From Thermoflavifilum sp. (GTDB lineage Bacteria; Bacteroidota; Bacteroidia; Chitinophagales; Chitinophagaceae), in assembly GCA_023511875.1 (NCBI GenBank), contig JAIMAQ010000003.1, positions 1 through 64,000 of the forward strand: a stretch of DNA of 64,000 nt, read 5' to 3'. Within the stretch, counting starts at the first letter, position 1. Each line of letters starts with the position of its first letter. The notes under the pieces are model-generated. The model was not told where the DNA came from. It was given only the letters and a program-made list of their open reading frames with translations, and ran no database searches. This document shows positions 27,507-36,150 of the stretch, in pieces. The position numbers and the translations under genes were made by a program.

Positions 27507-27653
27507 TTATTCCCTACGAAACATTCCTAGTAGTAAGAAGATAACTGCCAGTGCCAGTATCAAATGAATTAATCCATGCAAGGCAAACAAAAACACGCCA
27601 AATAACCAGAGAACGGCAAAGATTGCTGCCAACAAATAAAAAAATCCTCGCAT
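27507..27653 (-). CDS. Small DUF5670-like (Lmo0937 family) membrane protein
   Basis: A 48-residue frame starting at ATG 27653 and ending in TAA. The product is two hydrophobic helices (FFYLLAAIFAVLWLFGVFLF and LIHLILALAVIFLLLG) separated by a short ALHG turn and ending in FRRE. This layout, a helix, a His/Gly turn, then a helix with an Arg end, matches the small Lmo0937/DUF5670 proteins. Their function is unknown; some are stress-linked. It is easily missed because of its length. It lies between mazG and the divergent ClC gene. Confidence 0.7.
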   Translation of the reverse strand: MRGFFYLLAAIFAVLWLFGVFLFALHGLIHLILALAVIFLLLGMFRRE

Positions 27654-27723
27654 ACTATTTTTTTGGAAAAATAATCAATTTTAAGCAAAAAAGCTCATGT
27701 ACAACATATCTATGTAAGTATGC

Positions 27724-27731
27724 TATCTTTG
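27724..27731 (+). promoter_or_regulatory. Candidate -7 box for the ClC channel gene
   Basis: TATCTTTG matches TAnnTTTG, 16 nt before the ATG at 27748. An in-frame TTG at 27742 would be almost at the transcription start. Confidence 0.45.
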
Positions 27732-27747
27732 CAGGGGTATTTTGAAT

Positions 27748-29607
27748 ATGAAGCATGTAAAAAAATTTATATCTTATTTTCGTTTTCTTCGGTGGTTGCT
27801 CCGCATGCAACATCAAACAGAAGACATTCTTCAACAACATGAAATTCCGCTCAGCTGGTTAAAGGCCAAACTAAACCGACAACAATTTTTGATTCTTTCT
27901 GGAGTATTGGTGGGTCTTACCACTGGTTTTGCCAGCGTACTTTTGAAGACTTTGGTGCATGCCATTACGGTGTTGATTACGCAAGATTATCATTTTCGTT
28001 ACCAGTTAATGTTTTACATGATTTTCCCACTTACTGGAATGATCATCACGGTATTGGTTGTACATTTTTTGTTTAAAGATAAAGATGGGAAGGGCATTGC
28101 TGGTATTTTATATGAAATTGCTCAGAAAGCGGCTATTGTGCCTGCTTATAAAATGTATCGACAGATTGTTGCCAGTGCGCTTACCATAGGCTTTGGCGGC
28201 TCGGCCGGGTTAGAAAGCCCAATTGCTGTAACTGGAGCAGCTATTGGGTCAAATTATGCTCGTACTTATCAACTGGCGTTTAAAGAACGCACATTATTGC
28301 TCGCCGCTGGATCTGCAGCGGGGATTGCTTCAGCCTTTAATGCCCCTATTGCAGGTGTAATGTTTTCACTAGAAATCATCTTGTCGGGTGTGGTATTCTC
28401 CGATTTTGTACCACTAATCATTGCTTCAGTATCGGGTACTTTGGTCTCTAAAATTATTTTGAATGAACAAATTTTGTTACATTTTAACCTACAACAAGAC
28501 TTTGACTATCGGAATACACCCTTTTATTTATTGTTAGGTATTTGCTGTGGTATTTATTCTCGTTATTACGCGTTGATGGCACATCGAGTAGAAGCATTTT
28601 TTAAACGCTTTAAACAACAACATTATCTTCAAAAAGCCGCTATAGCTGGTACCATATTGGCCATTTTTTGTTTCTTGTTTCCTCCTTTATTTGGTGATGG
28701 ATACGGCTTCGTCAAAACACTGGCTAATGAAGGCCCAGAACATTTAATTGCCAATAGCATTTTTGCCTCTCTGGTACATCGTCATTGGGCCATCCTGGCT
28801 TTTGTAGGGAGTATTGCTTTAGTAAAAGTGTTTGCTACCTCAGTAACTATATTTGGAGGAGGAAGTGGTGGAAATTTTGCCCCATCGTTATTTGCAGGTG
28901 CATTTGTAGGATATTTCTTTTCCAAGCTCGTGGTTGATTTACACATCTACGCTTTGCCCGTAGCCAATTTCACGATTGTAGGCATGGCTGGCGTTATGAG
29001 CGGTATTCTTTATGCACCACTTACCAGCATTTTTTTGATTGCAGAGGTGACTAATGGCTATGAATTGTTTATTCCATTGATGATTGTATCTATTGTTTCG
29101 TATGTAATTGTGAGACGATTCTCACCCTATTCCTTAGAATTAGAAGAATATGTCAAGGAGGGCAAAATTTATGCACGACAATATGATAGTCATATCCTAT
29201 CTATGTTACGAGTGAAAGATCTATTGGATAGCACTATCCCACAAATTCACCCTGAAACTCCTCTCCAAGAAGTGCTAAACATACTACAGCATGATAAACA
29301 TTTGTTCTTTGTAGTAGTTGATCATCAACAACATTTGTTGGGAATTGTGGGTTTCAATGAAGTTAAAAATATTTTATTTACGAGAGATGAGCGACAATTG
29401 AGCAAACCAATCAAATTCTTTATATGTGAAGCTCCTCCACCTGTAGAAATACATGAAAACATGAACGTAGTGATGGAGAAATTCGAATCCTCGCATGCCC
29501 ACTACCTTCCAGTAATTCGTAACGATCGATATGTCGGTTGTATTTTTAAATCAGCTGTGTTTGATGCTTACCGAACCACGCTCAAAGCTTATTCACAAGA
29601 AACCTAG
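27748..29607 (+). CDS. ClC-family chloride channel/transporter with CBS domains
   Basis: A 619-residue membrane protein that would move chloride or another anion, possibly in exchange for protons. The core has more than ten helices (about 45-455) with the ClC signature loops: GSAGLESPIA, containing the gating-glutamate position; the N-terminal GIASAFNAPIAGVMFSLE region; and the selectivity loop GGGSGGNFAPSLFAGA. Two CBS domains follow in the cytoplasmic tail (about 480-605), usually nucleotide sensors. It converges with plsX, overlapping by 4 nt. Confidence 0.92.
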   Translation: MKHVKKFISYFRFLRWLLRMQHQTEDILQQHEIPLSWLKAKLNRQQFLILSGVLVGLTTGFASVLLKTLVHAITVLITQDYHFRYQLMFYMIFPLTGMIITVLVVHFLFKDKDGKGIAGILYEIAQKAAIVPAYKMYRQIVASALTIGFGGSAGLESPIAVTGAAIGSNYARTYQLAFKERTLLLAAGSAAGIASAFNAPIAGVMFSLEIILSGVVFSDFVPLIIASVSGTLVSKIILNEQILLHFNLQQDFDYRNTPFYLLLGICCGIYSRYYALMAHRVEAFFKRFKQQHYLQKAAIAGTILAIFCFLFPPLFGDGYGFVKTLANEGPEHLIANSIFASLVHRHWAILAFVGSIALVKVFATSVTIFGGGSGGNFAPSLFAGAFVGYFFSKLVVDLHIYALPVANFTIVGMAGVMSGILYAPLTSIFLIAEVTNGYELFIPLMIVSIVSYVIVRRFSPYSLELEEYVKEGKIYARQYDSHILSMLRVKDLLDSTIPQIHPETPLQEVLNILQHDKHLFFVVVDHQQHLLGIVGFNEVKNILFTRDERQLSKPIKFFICEAPPPVEIHENMNVVMEKFESSHAHYLPVIRNDRYVGCIFKSAVFDAYRTTLKAYSQET

Positions 29608-30560
29608 CTTTGTTGAATAATTTGTTCGAATACTTGGCGGATGGTTTCTGTGAATCTACTCTGAATCATTTGTTCGGCCAGCAGAATCATATTTTTGAAA
29701 GCCAGTGCACTAGAAATGCCATGCCCAATAATAACGGGCTTAGCTACTCCCAAAACAGGCGTTCCTCCGTAATTTTCGAAATTCATTTGTTCAATATAGG
29801 AATCATGAATATTTCGGCGACGAGTAATTTCGTAAAATGATTCTCCCAATTTCAAAATCACATTACCTGTAAATCCTTCACAGACAATCACATCGGCCTT
29901 ATCGGTAAATAGATCTCGGCCTTCCACGTTGCCAATGAATCGGATAAATGGATGTTGCTTCAGCAGGGGGTAGGTGGCTTGGGCGAGAAGATTACCTTTG
30001 CCTTCTTCTTCACCAATATTGAGTAAACCCACTTTGGGTTCAGGAATTTGTAAGATATGACGTGCGTATAAAGTGCCTAATAAAGCAAACTGAACCAGAT
30101 TCTCAGGCTTGCAATCGGCATTAAGCCCAACATCGAGCAATACGCCTGGCTTACCGTTTTCACGAGGTACCAAGGTGGAGATGCTGGGGCGTAGAATGCC
30201 TTCAATAGTTTTGATGGTGTAAAGCGTGCCCACCATCATAGCTCCTGAGTTTCCTGCGCTGATAAATGCATCTGTTTTACGTTCGCGCAATAAATGGAAG
30301 CCGATGGCAATAGACGATTGTGGTTTTTCTTTTAGGGCACGCGTAGGGGGCTCGTGCATGCCAATGACATCGGGAGCATGCACAAATTGATATTGCGTGG
30401 AAGGGACATGATGTTTGTCTAAAAGAGGTTTTACGGCATCTTCCTGGCCAATTAGCAGCAGGCCCGCCGGAGATGGAGTGCTGTCGAGATACAAGCGAAC
30501 ACCCTTCACAGCTTCTTCTGGGGCAAAATCGCCACCCATCATGTCAAGGCTGATGATCAT
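29604..30560 (-). CDS. plsX: Phosphate acyltransferase PlsX
   Basis: PlsX makes acyl-phosphate from acyl-ACP for the PlsY step of phospholipid synthesis. The 318-residue protein begins with SLDMMGGDFAPEEAVKG, followed by VIGMHEPPTRALKEKPQSSI and SAGNSGAMM, then IGNVEGRDL and CEGFTGNVILK, all family hallmarks. It is the third gene of a yceD-rpmF-plsX cluster; the fabH that often follows in other bacteria is not here, as the next gene is ClC on the other strand. Confidence 0.96.
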   Translation of the reverse strand: MIISLDMMGGDFAPEEAVKGVRLYLDSTPSPAGLLLIGQEDAVKPLLDKHHVPSTQYQFVHAPDVIGMHEPPTRALKEKPQSSIAIGFHLLRERKTDAFISAGNSGAMMVGTLYTIKTIEGILRPSISTLVPRENGKPGVLLDVGLNADCKPENLVQFALLGTLYARHILQIPEPKVGLLNIGEEEGKGNLLAQATYPLLKQHPFIRFIGNVEGRDLFTDKADVIVCEGFTGNVILKLGESFYEITRRRNIHDSYIEQMNFENYGGTPVLGVAKPVIIGHGISSALAFKNMILLAEQMIQSRFTETIRQVFEQIIQQS

Positions 30561-30600
30561 CAGACATGCGCTTTAATACCCAATTCATGTGAAATAAAGA

Positions 30601-30795
30601 TCAGCCTTCTCGGCCCTGCTTTTCCATGACAACCTGCCCACGATAGTAGAGCTTGTTTTCAACCCAGTGAGCACGATGGCGCAGATGAGCTTCTCCAGTG
30701 GTGGGATCAATACTAATAGTACCTGCAGTAGCCTTGTAATGTGTTCTTCTTTTCGCTGAACGTTGTTGTGAATGTCTACGTTTTGGGTTTGGCAT
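30601..30795 (-). CDS. rpmF: 50S ribosomal protein L32
   Basis: A 64-residue ribosomal protein of the large subunit. It starts [20 protein letters not shown], the L32 hallmark, with the following strand region around HLRHRAHW. No CxxC zinc pairs are present, so it is the zinc-independent form. The frame runs back to 30816, but ATG 30795 is the family start. It lies between the DUF177 gene (17 nt) and plsX (40 nt). Confidence 0.96.
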   Translation of the reverse strand: MPNPKRRHSQQRSAKRRTHYKATAGTISIDPTTGEAHLRHRAHWVENKLYYRGQVVMEKQGREG

Positions 30796-30812
30796 ATACA
30801 CTTGGTTTAAAA

Positions 30813-31358
30813 TCAAGAATGAGGAAACTTTTTATACAATTCATCCCAGAATGCAGAATGTGTATCGGTTTCAGCACGCCGGCGCATTTCATCTAACTTT
30901 TGAATCACCACGGGGTTGCACCCACTTTCACCATTTTCTCGATCGGGATGAATATGCTGCATGGGGATGCTGAGTAAAATAAACTCATGAATCCAATTAG
31001 CCACATTCAAAATTGATTCTGTGCGTGAAAGATAATGCACTTCAGGTTCTTCATCATCTTCCATCCATTCGGGATGATCTACTAATTTCACCACCTGATC
31101 AAACTCTTCCCATAAGGCCAGTCGGAACGGCTCGCCGCATCGATCACAGGATATGGTAACATCACCTGTGATGGAGAATTTTAATAAAAATAAATGATCG
31201 TTTTTCTCAAACTCCAACCCTACATCAATCTGAGAATCAGAAAATTCAGTTTGCACCTGATGATGTGCAAAAAAATCATCTGTAATATGATACTGGTAAT
31301 GATGCGTACCATTTTTTAATCCCACAAAAGCAATATCATATTCCCTTTCAGCTCGCAT
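30813..31358 (-). CDS. yceD: DUF177/YceD family protein
   Basis: This 181-residue protein is of the YceD (DUF177) family, almost always encoded directly before rpmF and in plants linked to 23S rRNA accumulation. The core has [14 protein letters not shown] in the strand region and the later [15 protein letters not shown] stretch; only one CxxC is visible. ATG 31358 is preferred over a TTG at 31370. Confidence 0.88.
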   Translation of the reverse strand: MRAEREYDIAFVGLKNGTHHYQYHITDDFFAHHQVQTEFSDSQIDVGLEFEKNDHLFLLKFSITGDVTISCDRCGEPFRLALWEEFDQVVKLVDHPEWMEDDEEPEVHYLSRTESILNVANWIHEFILLSIPMQHIHPDRENGESGCNPVVIQKLDEMRRRAETDTHSAFWDELYKKFPHS

Positions 31359-31418
31359 AGTTGTCTCCAATTAGTCAAATCCTGTCGCTAAAAAGCTGCA
31401 CAATGCAAAAGATGGCGA

Positions 31419-31426
31419 CAAAATTA
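31419..31426 (-). promoter_or_regulatory. Candidate -7 box for yceD-rpmF-plsX
   Basis: Minus-strand TAATTTTG matches TAnnTTTG, 60 nt upstream of the yceD ATG. It would drive the whole yceD-rpmF-plsX cluster. Confidence 0.4.
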
Positions 31427-31524
31427 CAATTTATTCTTTGATTTTGACATGTTTTGCCTCCATTCATTTCCCAGGATTCATTAAAAATTCTTTAAAATGT
31501 AAAAAAAGGTTTATATATTAGCCA

Positions 31525-31532
31525 TATCTTTG
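31525..31532 (+). promoter_or_regulatory. Candidate -7 box for the hybrid kinase gene
   Basis: TATCTTTG matches TAnnTTTG, 27 nt before ATG 31560. The in-frame TTG at 31530 overlaps the box and is thereby excluded as start. Confidence 0.45.
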
Positions 31533-31559
31533 GTATTGTTAACCAACCTAAGAAAAACC

Positions 31560-34043
31560 ATGATACCTCGAGAACCTCGCTCTCCCTTGAAAAAGCGTGA
31601 TCTGTCTACCTGGATTCACGCTCGTAAGGTAAACAGGCCTAAAGAGATGCCCGATACTGTATCCATGCCTGCAGAGTTATTGGCCCGATTTCCATTATTA
31701 GACTTGCTCAACAGGTCGCGTATCGGTTTCTTGTATAGTGACGAAATAGATCGTTTGCACTGGCATAATGCTTCCTTCGAAGAAGGCATTCGTATTTGGT
31801 TGCCCGATGTTCATCTGCTCGGGATGTCTTTTGATGAGGCCTTTGCTCTATTCAAGCCTTTTTTGCAATCTCCTGATCAAGTATTTGCCGATTTGCAAGA
31901 TGCTCTTATCCACCGATCTGAAAAAATAAGTTATGATATCAAGTTGATTCATGGCGGCATCATTTCCTTAACCTATTTTCCACTCTTTCAGCAAAATGAT
32001 TATGTGGGAGGATTATGGGCTTTTATCAATTTGGCTCGAAAAGGGCAACATTACCTGATGGCACGGATCGATATGGAGAAGTTTCGTACCATGCTTAGGC
32101 ACATGGGTATTGGTTTTTGTGAATGCGATGCACATGGACAAATCTTGCATGTTTACGAGGGATTTTGTGAATATACGGGTTATGCAATGGAAGCCTTAAA
32201 AGGAAAAAACATTACCCACCTGATCTCGCAGGAAAAATCAGTGACTCATGCACCAAGCGTAAGCGCTCATACACGGGAAGTGGCTATTCGTTGTGCAAAT
32301 GGAGAAGAAAAATGGGCATTGATGAGTGAAGTATCGTTTCGTGATCCCATCAACTTGCAAGCAAGCGTGATGTATGTGTTTATGGATATTACTCCGCAAA
32401 AAAAATTACTCCTAGAGCTGGAAACAGCTACTCGCCGCATGCAAGAATCAAACACCGCACTCCAACAGTTTTTGGCGAGCATGAGTCACGAAATTCGCAC
32501 GCCATTGAACGCTATCATTGGCATGTCGCACTTATTATCAGGCACCAAGCTTACCTCAGAGCAAAAGGAATACGTGCATGTTTTGCAAAATTCGAGTAAT
32601 ATTTTACTCAACTTGATTTCAGACATCCTTAGCTTTTCCAAGATCGAATCGGGCAATATGGAAGTACAGCTTCGCCAATTTAACTTGTATGAGCTGATAC
32701 ATTCATTGACGCGCACGTTTGAGCTGAAAATGAAAAAGAAACCCGTGAAAATGTTGCTCGACTACGATCAGCGCTTACAAAATTATTTGATTGGCGATGA
32801 TGTTTTGCTCAATCAGGTATTGCTTAACCTATTGAGCAATGCAGAAAAATTCACGAAAAAAGGAACTATTCAGGTTTCGGTGGAACGACTTGACACACAA
32901 AACCATCAGCATCAAGATGATCGGATTTGGTTACAATTTAAGGTGGCCGATACCGGAATTGGCATAGAGCCCGATAAACTTGAATTGATATTTAAGGAAT
33001 TCAAACAAGCCCATTTGTCGGCAAGTGCTAAATGGAGTGGCACTGGATTGGGGCTGTCTATCAGCAAAAAACTAATTGAACTTCAAGGCGGACGCATTGA
33101 TGTAAAAAGTGAAGTGAATAAAGGCACTTGCTTTACTTTCACCCTGCCATTTGTAGACACTGGCATTCCCATTCAGCCAGATAATCATCAGCTCAGTACC
33201 AGTGATTCCTTCACAGGTATTGCTTTCCGCGACACTCATGTATTAGTGGTAGAAGACAATCCCATGAACATGACCTATATCACTTCATTACTCGATAAAA
33301 TGCATATCTCTTACGATGTGGCTACTGCTGGCGACGACGCGTTAGACATTATTCGTAAACAACCTTATCACCTGATTTTGATGGATATTAAGATTCCAGT
33401 GATCGATGGTTTGGAAATATCACGGATCGTGCGTTCCGAAGAAGATAACCCAAATGTGGCCACACCCATTATCTTAATCACTGCTGCTGCACTAGAAAGC
33501 ACGGTAAATATTGCCCGAGAATCGGGTATCAATGATTTATTGCTCAAACCATTTACCCCTGAACAATTGTTGCATATCATCCGCAAATACACCACAGAAG
33601 AAGAAAATGAGGAACCCATTAATCTTTATGAAGAAGTAAATCTCAAAAGATATAAGTTTAATCCTCGCCTCGACGTCAATTATCTGGAAGAGCTTTACGA
33701 AAACAACATCGAATATGCTGCTGGTTTATTTGGGATATTTTTAGAAAACATCCGATCTGACTGGAATGAAATTCTACGCCTGAAAGACCTGCGCGATTTG
33801 CAAGCTTTGTATCAAGCCATTCACAAGATTAAGCCTAACTTTTCTATGGTGGGGTTAACTTGGATTGCTCAATCACTCGAAAAAGCAGAAAAAGCTATTC
33901 GTAATAATAACGCCTGGGAAGAAATTGAATATTTGCTATCACATGCCGATAAAGAACTCGAAATATACTTACCCGTTGTAGAAGAAGAGTATCAACAATT
34001 ACGCAATTTTGCACAAAATTTTTACGATAATCAAGAAGCATAA
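31560..34043 (+). CDS. Hybrid sensor histidine kinase with receiver and Hpt domains
   Basis: An 827-residue soluble phosphorelay protein without membrane helices. It has two PAS-type sensor regions (about 45-160 and 175-285), a short coiled linker, a HisKA domain with His310 in SMSHEIRTPLNAI, and an ATPase domain with ADTGIGI and GTGLGLS. A receiver with the phospho-acceptor Asp609 in LILMDIKIP follows, and a C-terminal Hpt-like four-helix domain with His755 in AIHKIKPNFSMVGL. The full His-Asp-His relay is thus in one chain; the final output regulator is not in this neighbourhood. Its 3' end overlaps the convergent fructosamine-kinase-family gene by 13 nt. Confidence 0.92.
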   Translation: MIPREPRSPLKKRDLSTWIHARKVNRPKEMPDTVSMPAELLARFPLLDLLNRSRIGFLYSDEIDRLHWHNASFEEGIRIWLPDVHLLGMSFDEAFALFKPFLQSPDQVFADLQDALIHRSEKISYDIKLIHGGIISLTYFPLFQQNDYVGGLWAFINLARKGQHYLMARIDMEKFRTMLRHMGIGFCECDAHGQILHVYEGFCEYTGYAMEALKGKNITHLISQEKSVTHAPSVSAHTREVAIRCANGEEKWALMSEVSFRDPINLQASVMYVFMDITPQKKLLLELETATRRMQESNTALQQFLASMSHEIRTPLNAIIGMSHLLSGTKLTSEQKEYVHVLQNSSNILLNLISDILSFSKIESGNMEVQLRQFNLYELIHSLTRTFELKMKKKPVKMLLDYDQRLQNYLIGDDVLLNQVLLNLLSNAEKFTKKGTIQVSVERLDTQNHQHQDDRIWLQFKVADTGIGIEPDKLELIFKEFKQAHLSASAKWSGTGLGLSISKKLIELQGGRIDVKSEVNKGTCFTFTLPFVDTGIPIQPDNHQLSTSDSFTGIAFRDTHVLVVEDNPMNMTYITSLLDKMHISYDVATAGDDALDIIRKQPYHLILMDIKIPVIDGLEISRIVRSEEDNPNVATPIILITAAALESTVNIARESGINDLLLKPFTPEQLLHIIRKYTTEEENEEPINLYEEVNLKRYKFNPRLDVNYLEELYENNIEYAAGLFGIFLENIRSDWNEILRLKDLRDLQALYQAIHKIKPNFSMVGLTWIAQSLEKAEKAIRNNNAWEEIEYLLSHADKELEIYLPVVEEEYQQLRNFAQNFYDNQEA

Positions 34044-34918
34044 TCGTGCAAGATATCCATTACCCGGCGATAGTATGTTCGCCCAAACAAAATCAAATGT
34101 ACGAGCAAATAATACAATTGATATACCCGCAAACGCTGGCGCCATCGCGCTTCTAGAGATCCAACAGTAGCGTAAGCCTCAAAAAAGCGCCTGTCGAATC
34201 CACCAAATAAGTCGGCCATAGCAATATCCATTTCCCGATGACCAAAATAACTGGCCGGGTCAAAAATAGCCGGCATGCCATTATCGCTTACCAAAAAATT
34301 TCCTCCCCAAAGATCACCGTGCAGCAAAGAAGGCCTATCGTTGGGCAATAACTCTGAGCAGCGGCGAAGCAATTGCTCTCCCACATGCAAATCGGCTTTG
34401 CTCAGCAATTGCTGATCAAAAGCTTGCTTGAGTAAGGGTGCTAAGCGTTGTTCGGCATAAAACGTTGGCCAATGATCCATCCAACGATTGGCTTGGGGTA
34501 GCCATCCAATAAAATTATCTTCTTCCCAGCCATAGCGCTCATATGTAACTCGATGCAAGGCCGCTAGTTGTTCGGCAAAGATTTCCCAGAAATGGGGGAG
34601 TGGTTTTCCCTTTTCTAAAAAGTTCATGACCAAAAACGACCTGCCTTGGGCTTGATGATATAAAATAGGCTCAGGTACTCTTATGGCATGCGTATTGGCA
34701 ATAGCTTGTAGAGCATGAAATTCGCATACGAACATGCGATAAGCTTGCGGATGGGTGTGAGTCTTTACAAAAAGAGTACCTCGGTCGGTATGCAAGCAAT
34801 AGGCGTGATGGATATCGCCACCCGCAACGCTTTCTGCTTGCAAGATACGCACGGGACTTTGCCATCGAGCCGAGAGCTCATGGGCAATCACCGAAAACCA
34901 TGTATCATTGTTGGACAT
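34031..34918 (-). CDS. Fructosamine kinase family protein
   Basis: This 295-residue kinase belongs to the fructosamine/ketosamine-3-kinase family (PF03881), which phosphorylates Amadori products on glycated proteins and so triggers deglycation. The protein has the nucleotide-binding VAGGDIHHAYCL strand turn, LFVKTH with the catalytic lysine, and LLHGDLWGGNFLV with the catalytic Asp, then AIFDPASYFGHREMDIAM, the metal-binding DP. It is divergent from the DUF3810 gene, with starts 12 nt apart. Confidence 0.9.
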   Translation of the reverse strand: MSNNDTWFSVIAHELSARWQSPVRILQAESVAGGDIHHAYCLHTDRGTLFVKTHTHPQAYRMFVCEFHALQAIANTHAIRVPEPILYHQAQGRSFLVMNFLEKGKPLPHFWEIFAEQLAALHRVTYERYGWEEDNFIGWLPQANRWMDHWPTFYAEQRLAPLLKQAFDQQLLSKADLHVGEQLLRRCSELLPNDRPSLLHGDLWGGNFLVSDNGMPAIFDPASYFGHREMDIAMADLFGGFDRRFFEAYATVGSLEARWRQRLRVYQLYYLLVHLILFGRTYYRRVMDILHDYAS

Positions 34919-34929
34919 TATATAAGATT

Positions 34930-36150
34930 ATGCAAAAAAATCAAATTTTAAATAAAAGCAAACAACATTCGCTGCCATTGATCATTGGGGTAAGTTATCT
35001 GATCCTCATTGCCTGCTGGTGGTTAGCCTGGCTATGGTTTCCTACATTTCGCCATGTATGGCCACAATTCACACCAGTTATCTGGTACGCACAGCGTTAC
35101 TTCATTGGTCAACTGCCCTTTAGCTTGGGTGATTGGCTTTATCTTCTGGCTATTTTATGGGCGGCAATACAAATCTATATCTTTATTCGCAGCTCAATAC
35201 CTGGACAAAGATGGTTACTGTCTGCTCGTAAGCTACTGGTAAGATTTGTTGTGGTGGCCATCGTGGGCTATGGTTGGTTTCAGATGAGTTGGGGGTTTGG
35301 ATATATGATCCACCGCATTCAAACAGATTTTCATCTTTCGTTGCAACCATACTCTTTATCTCAATTGAAAAGCCTTACCGAATGGCTAGCTACTGAAACC
35401 AACGCTCATTATGTATGTGTTCATGATAGCCAGGCTACTCAACCATTTTTTAGGAAAACAATTATTCCCGGAGCTATAGAAGCCTACGATAGTCTTCAAG
35501 CATTTTACCCAGAAATGCATTATCGAGCACCTTCTATAAAACGATCTCTTTTTGGAAAACTCATGAATTATATGGGCATTGAAGGGTATTATAATCCGTT
35601 TACAGCCGAAGCGCAAGTAAATATTGATATTCCACCCATGCTATTGCCTTTTGTGACCTGTCATGAAATAGCACATCAATTAGGGTATACACAAGAATAC
35701 GCGGCCAATTTTGTGGGTTTCCTGGCTGCTACCCATGCTCGTGATAGTTTTTTTCGTTATTCAGCGTATTTGAACATGCTGCTTTATGGCATACATAGCT
35801 TGCAACGCCATCACCAAAGAGATACGGCTTGGATTCATCATATTTGGAATAGTTTACTACCTGGTGTGCAACATGATATCCTGGCTATTTATGCTTATGA
35901 AAACGCTTATCGAGGGCCGGTAGATCGACTCACAGCGATAACGTATGATTTGTTTTTAAAAATGAATCATCAACCTAAAGGCATTCGCAGCTATAATGAG
36001 GTGCTTGCTTTGCTGATTCAATATCAACAGCGGCAATGGTTAAGGCACACGGGTAATCTTCAACATATTGGTAGGCAAATGTTCGTGTACGGGAATGCTG
36101 CCAGTATTGACCACTACATCGCCAGAAGAAATGAAACCGCGTTCTTTTAA
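34930..36150 (+). CDS. DUF3810 family membrane protein with HExxH motif
   Basis: A 406-residue protein with three N-terminal membrane helices (about 18-35, 58-85, 100-122) and a large extracytoplasmic domain. HEIAH at 245-249 followed by QEYAANF gives a zinc-metallopeptidase-like site; the family is DUF3810 and no substrate is known. ATG 34930 is preferred over 34900, which would lie inside the divergent kinase gene. The last 37 residues are encoded antisense to the 3' end of pyk. Because the family core ends near YNEVLALLIQYQQ, the tail looks like a run-on after loss of an earlier stop. Confidence 0.85.
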   Translation: MQKNQILNKSKQHSLPLIIGVSYLILIACWWLAWLWFPTFRHVWPQFTPVIWYAQRYFIGQLPFSLGDWLYLLAILWAAIQIYIFIRSSIPGQRWLLSARKLLVRFVVVAIVGYGWFQMSWGFGYMIHRIQTDFHLSLQPYSLSQLKSLTEWLATETNAHYVCVHDSQATQPFFRKTIIPGAIEAYDSLQAFYPEMHYRAPSIKRSLFGKLMNYMGIEGYYNPFTAEAQVNIDIPPMLLPFVTCHEIAHQLGYTQEYAANFVGFLAATHARDSFFRYSAYLNMLLYGIHSLQRHHQRDTAWIHHIWNSLLPGVQHDILAIYAYENAYRGPVDRLTAITYDLFLKMNHQPKGIRSYNEVLALLIQYQQRQWLRHTGNLQHIGRQMFVYGNAASIDHYIARRNETAFF

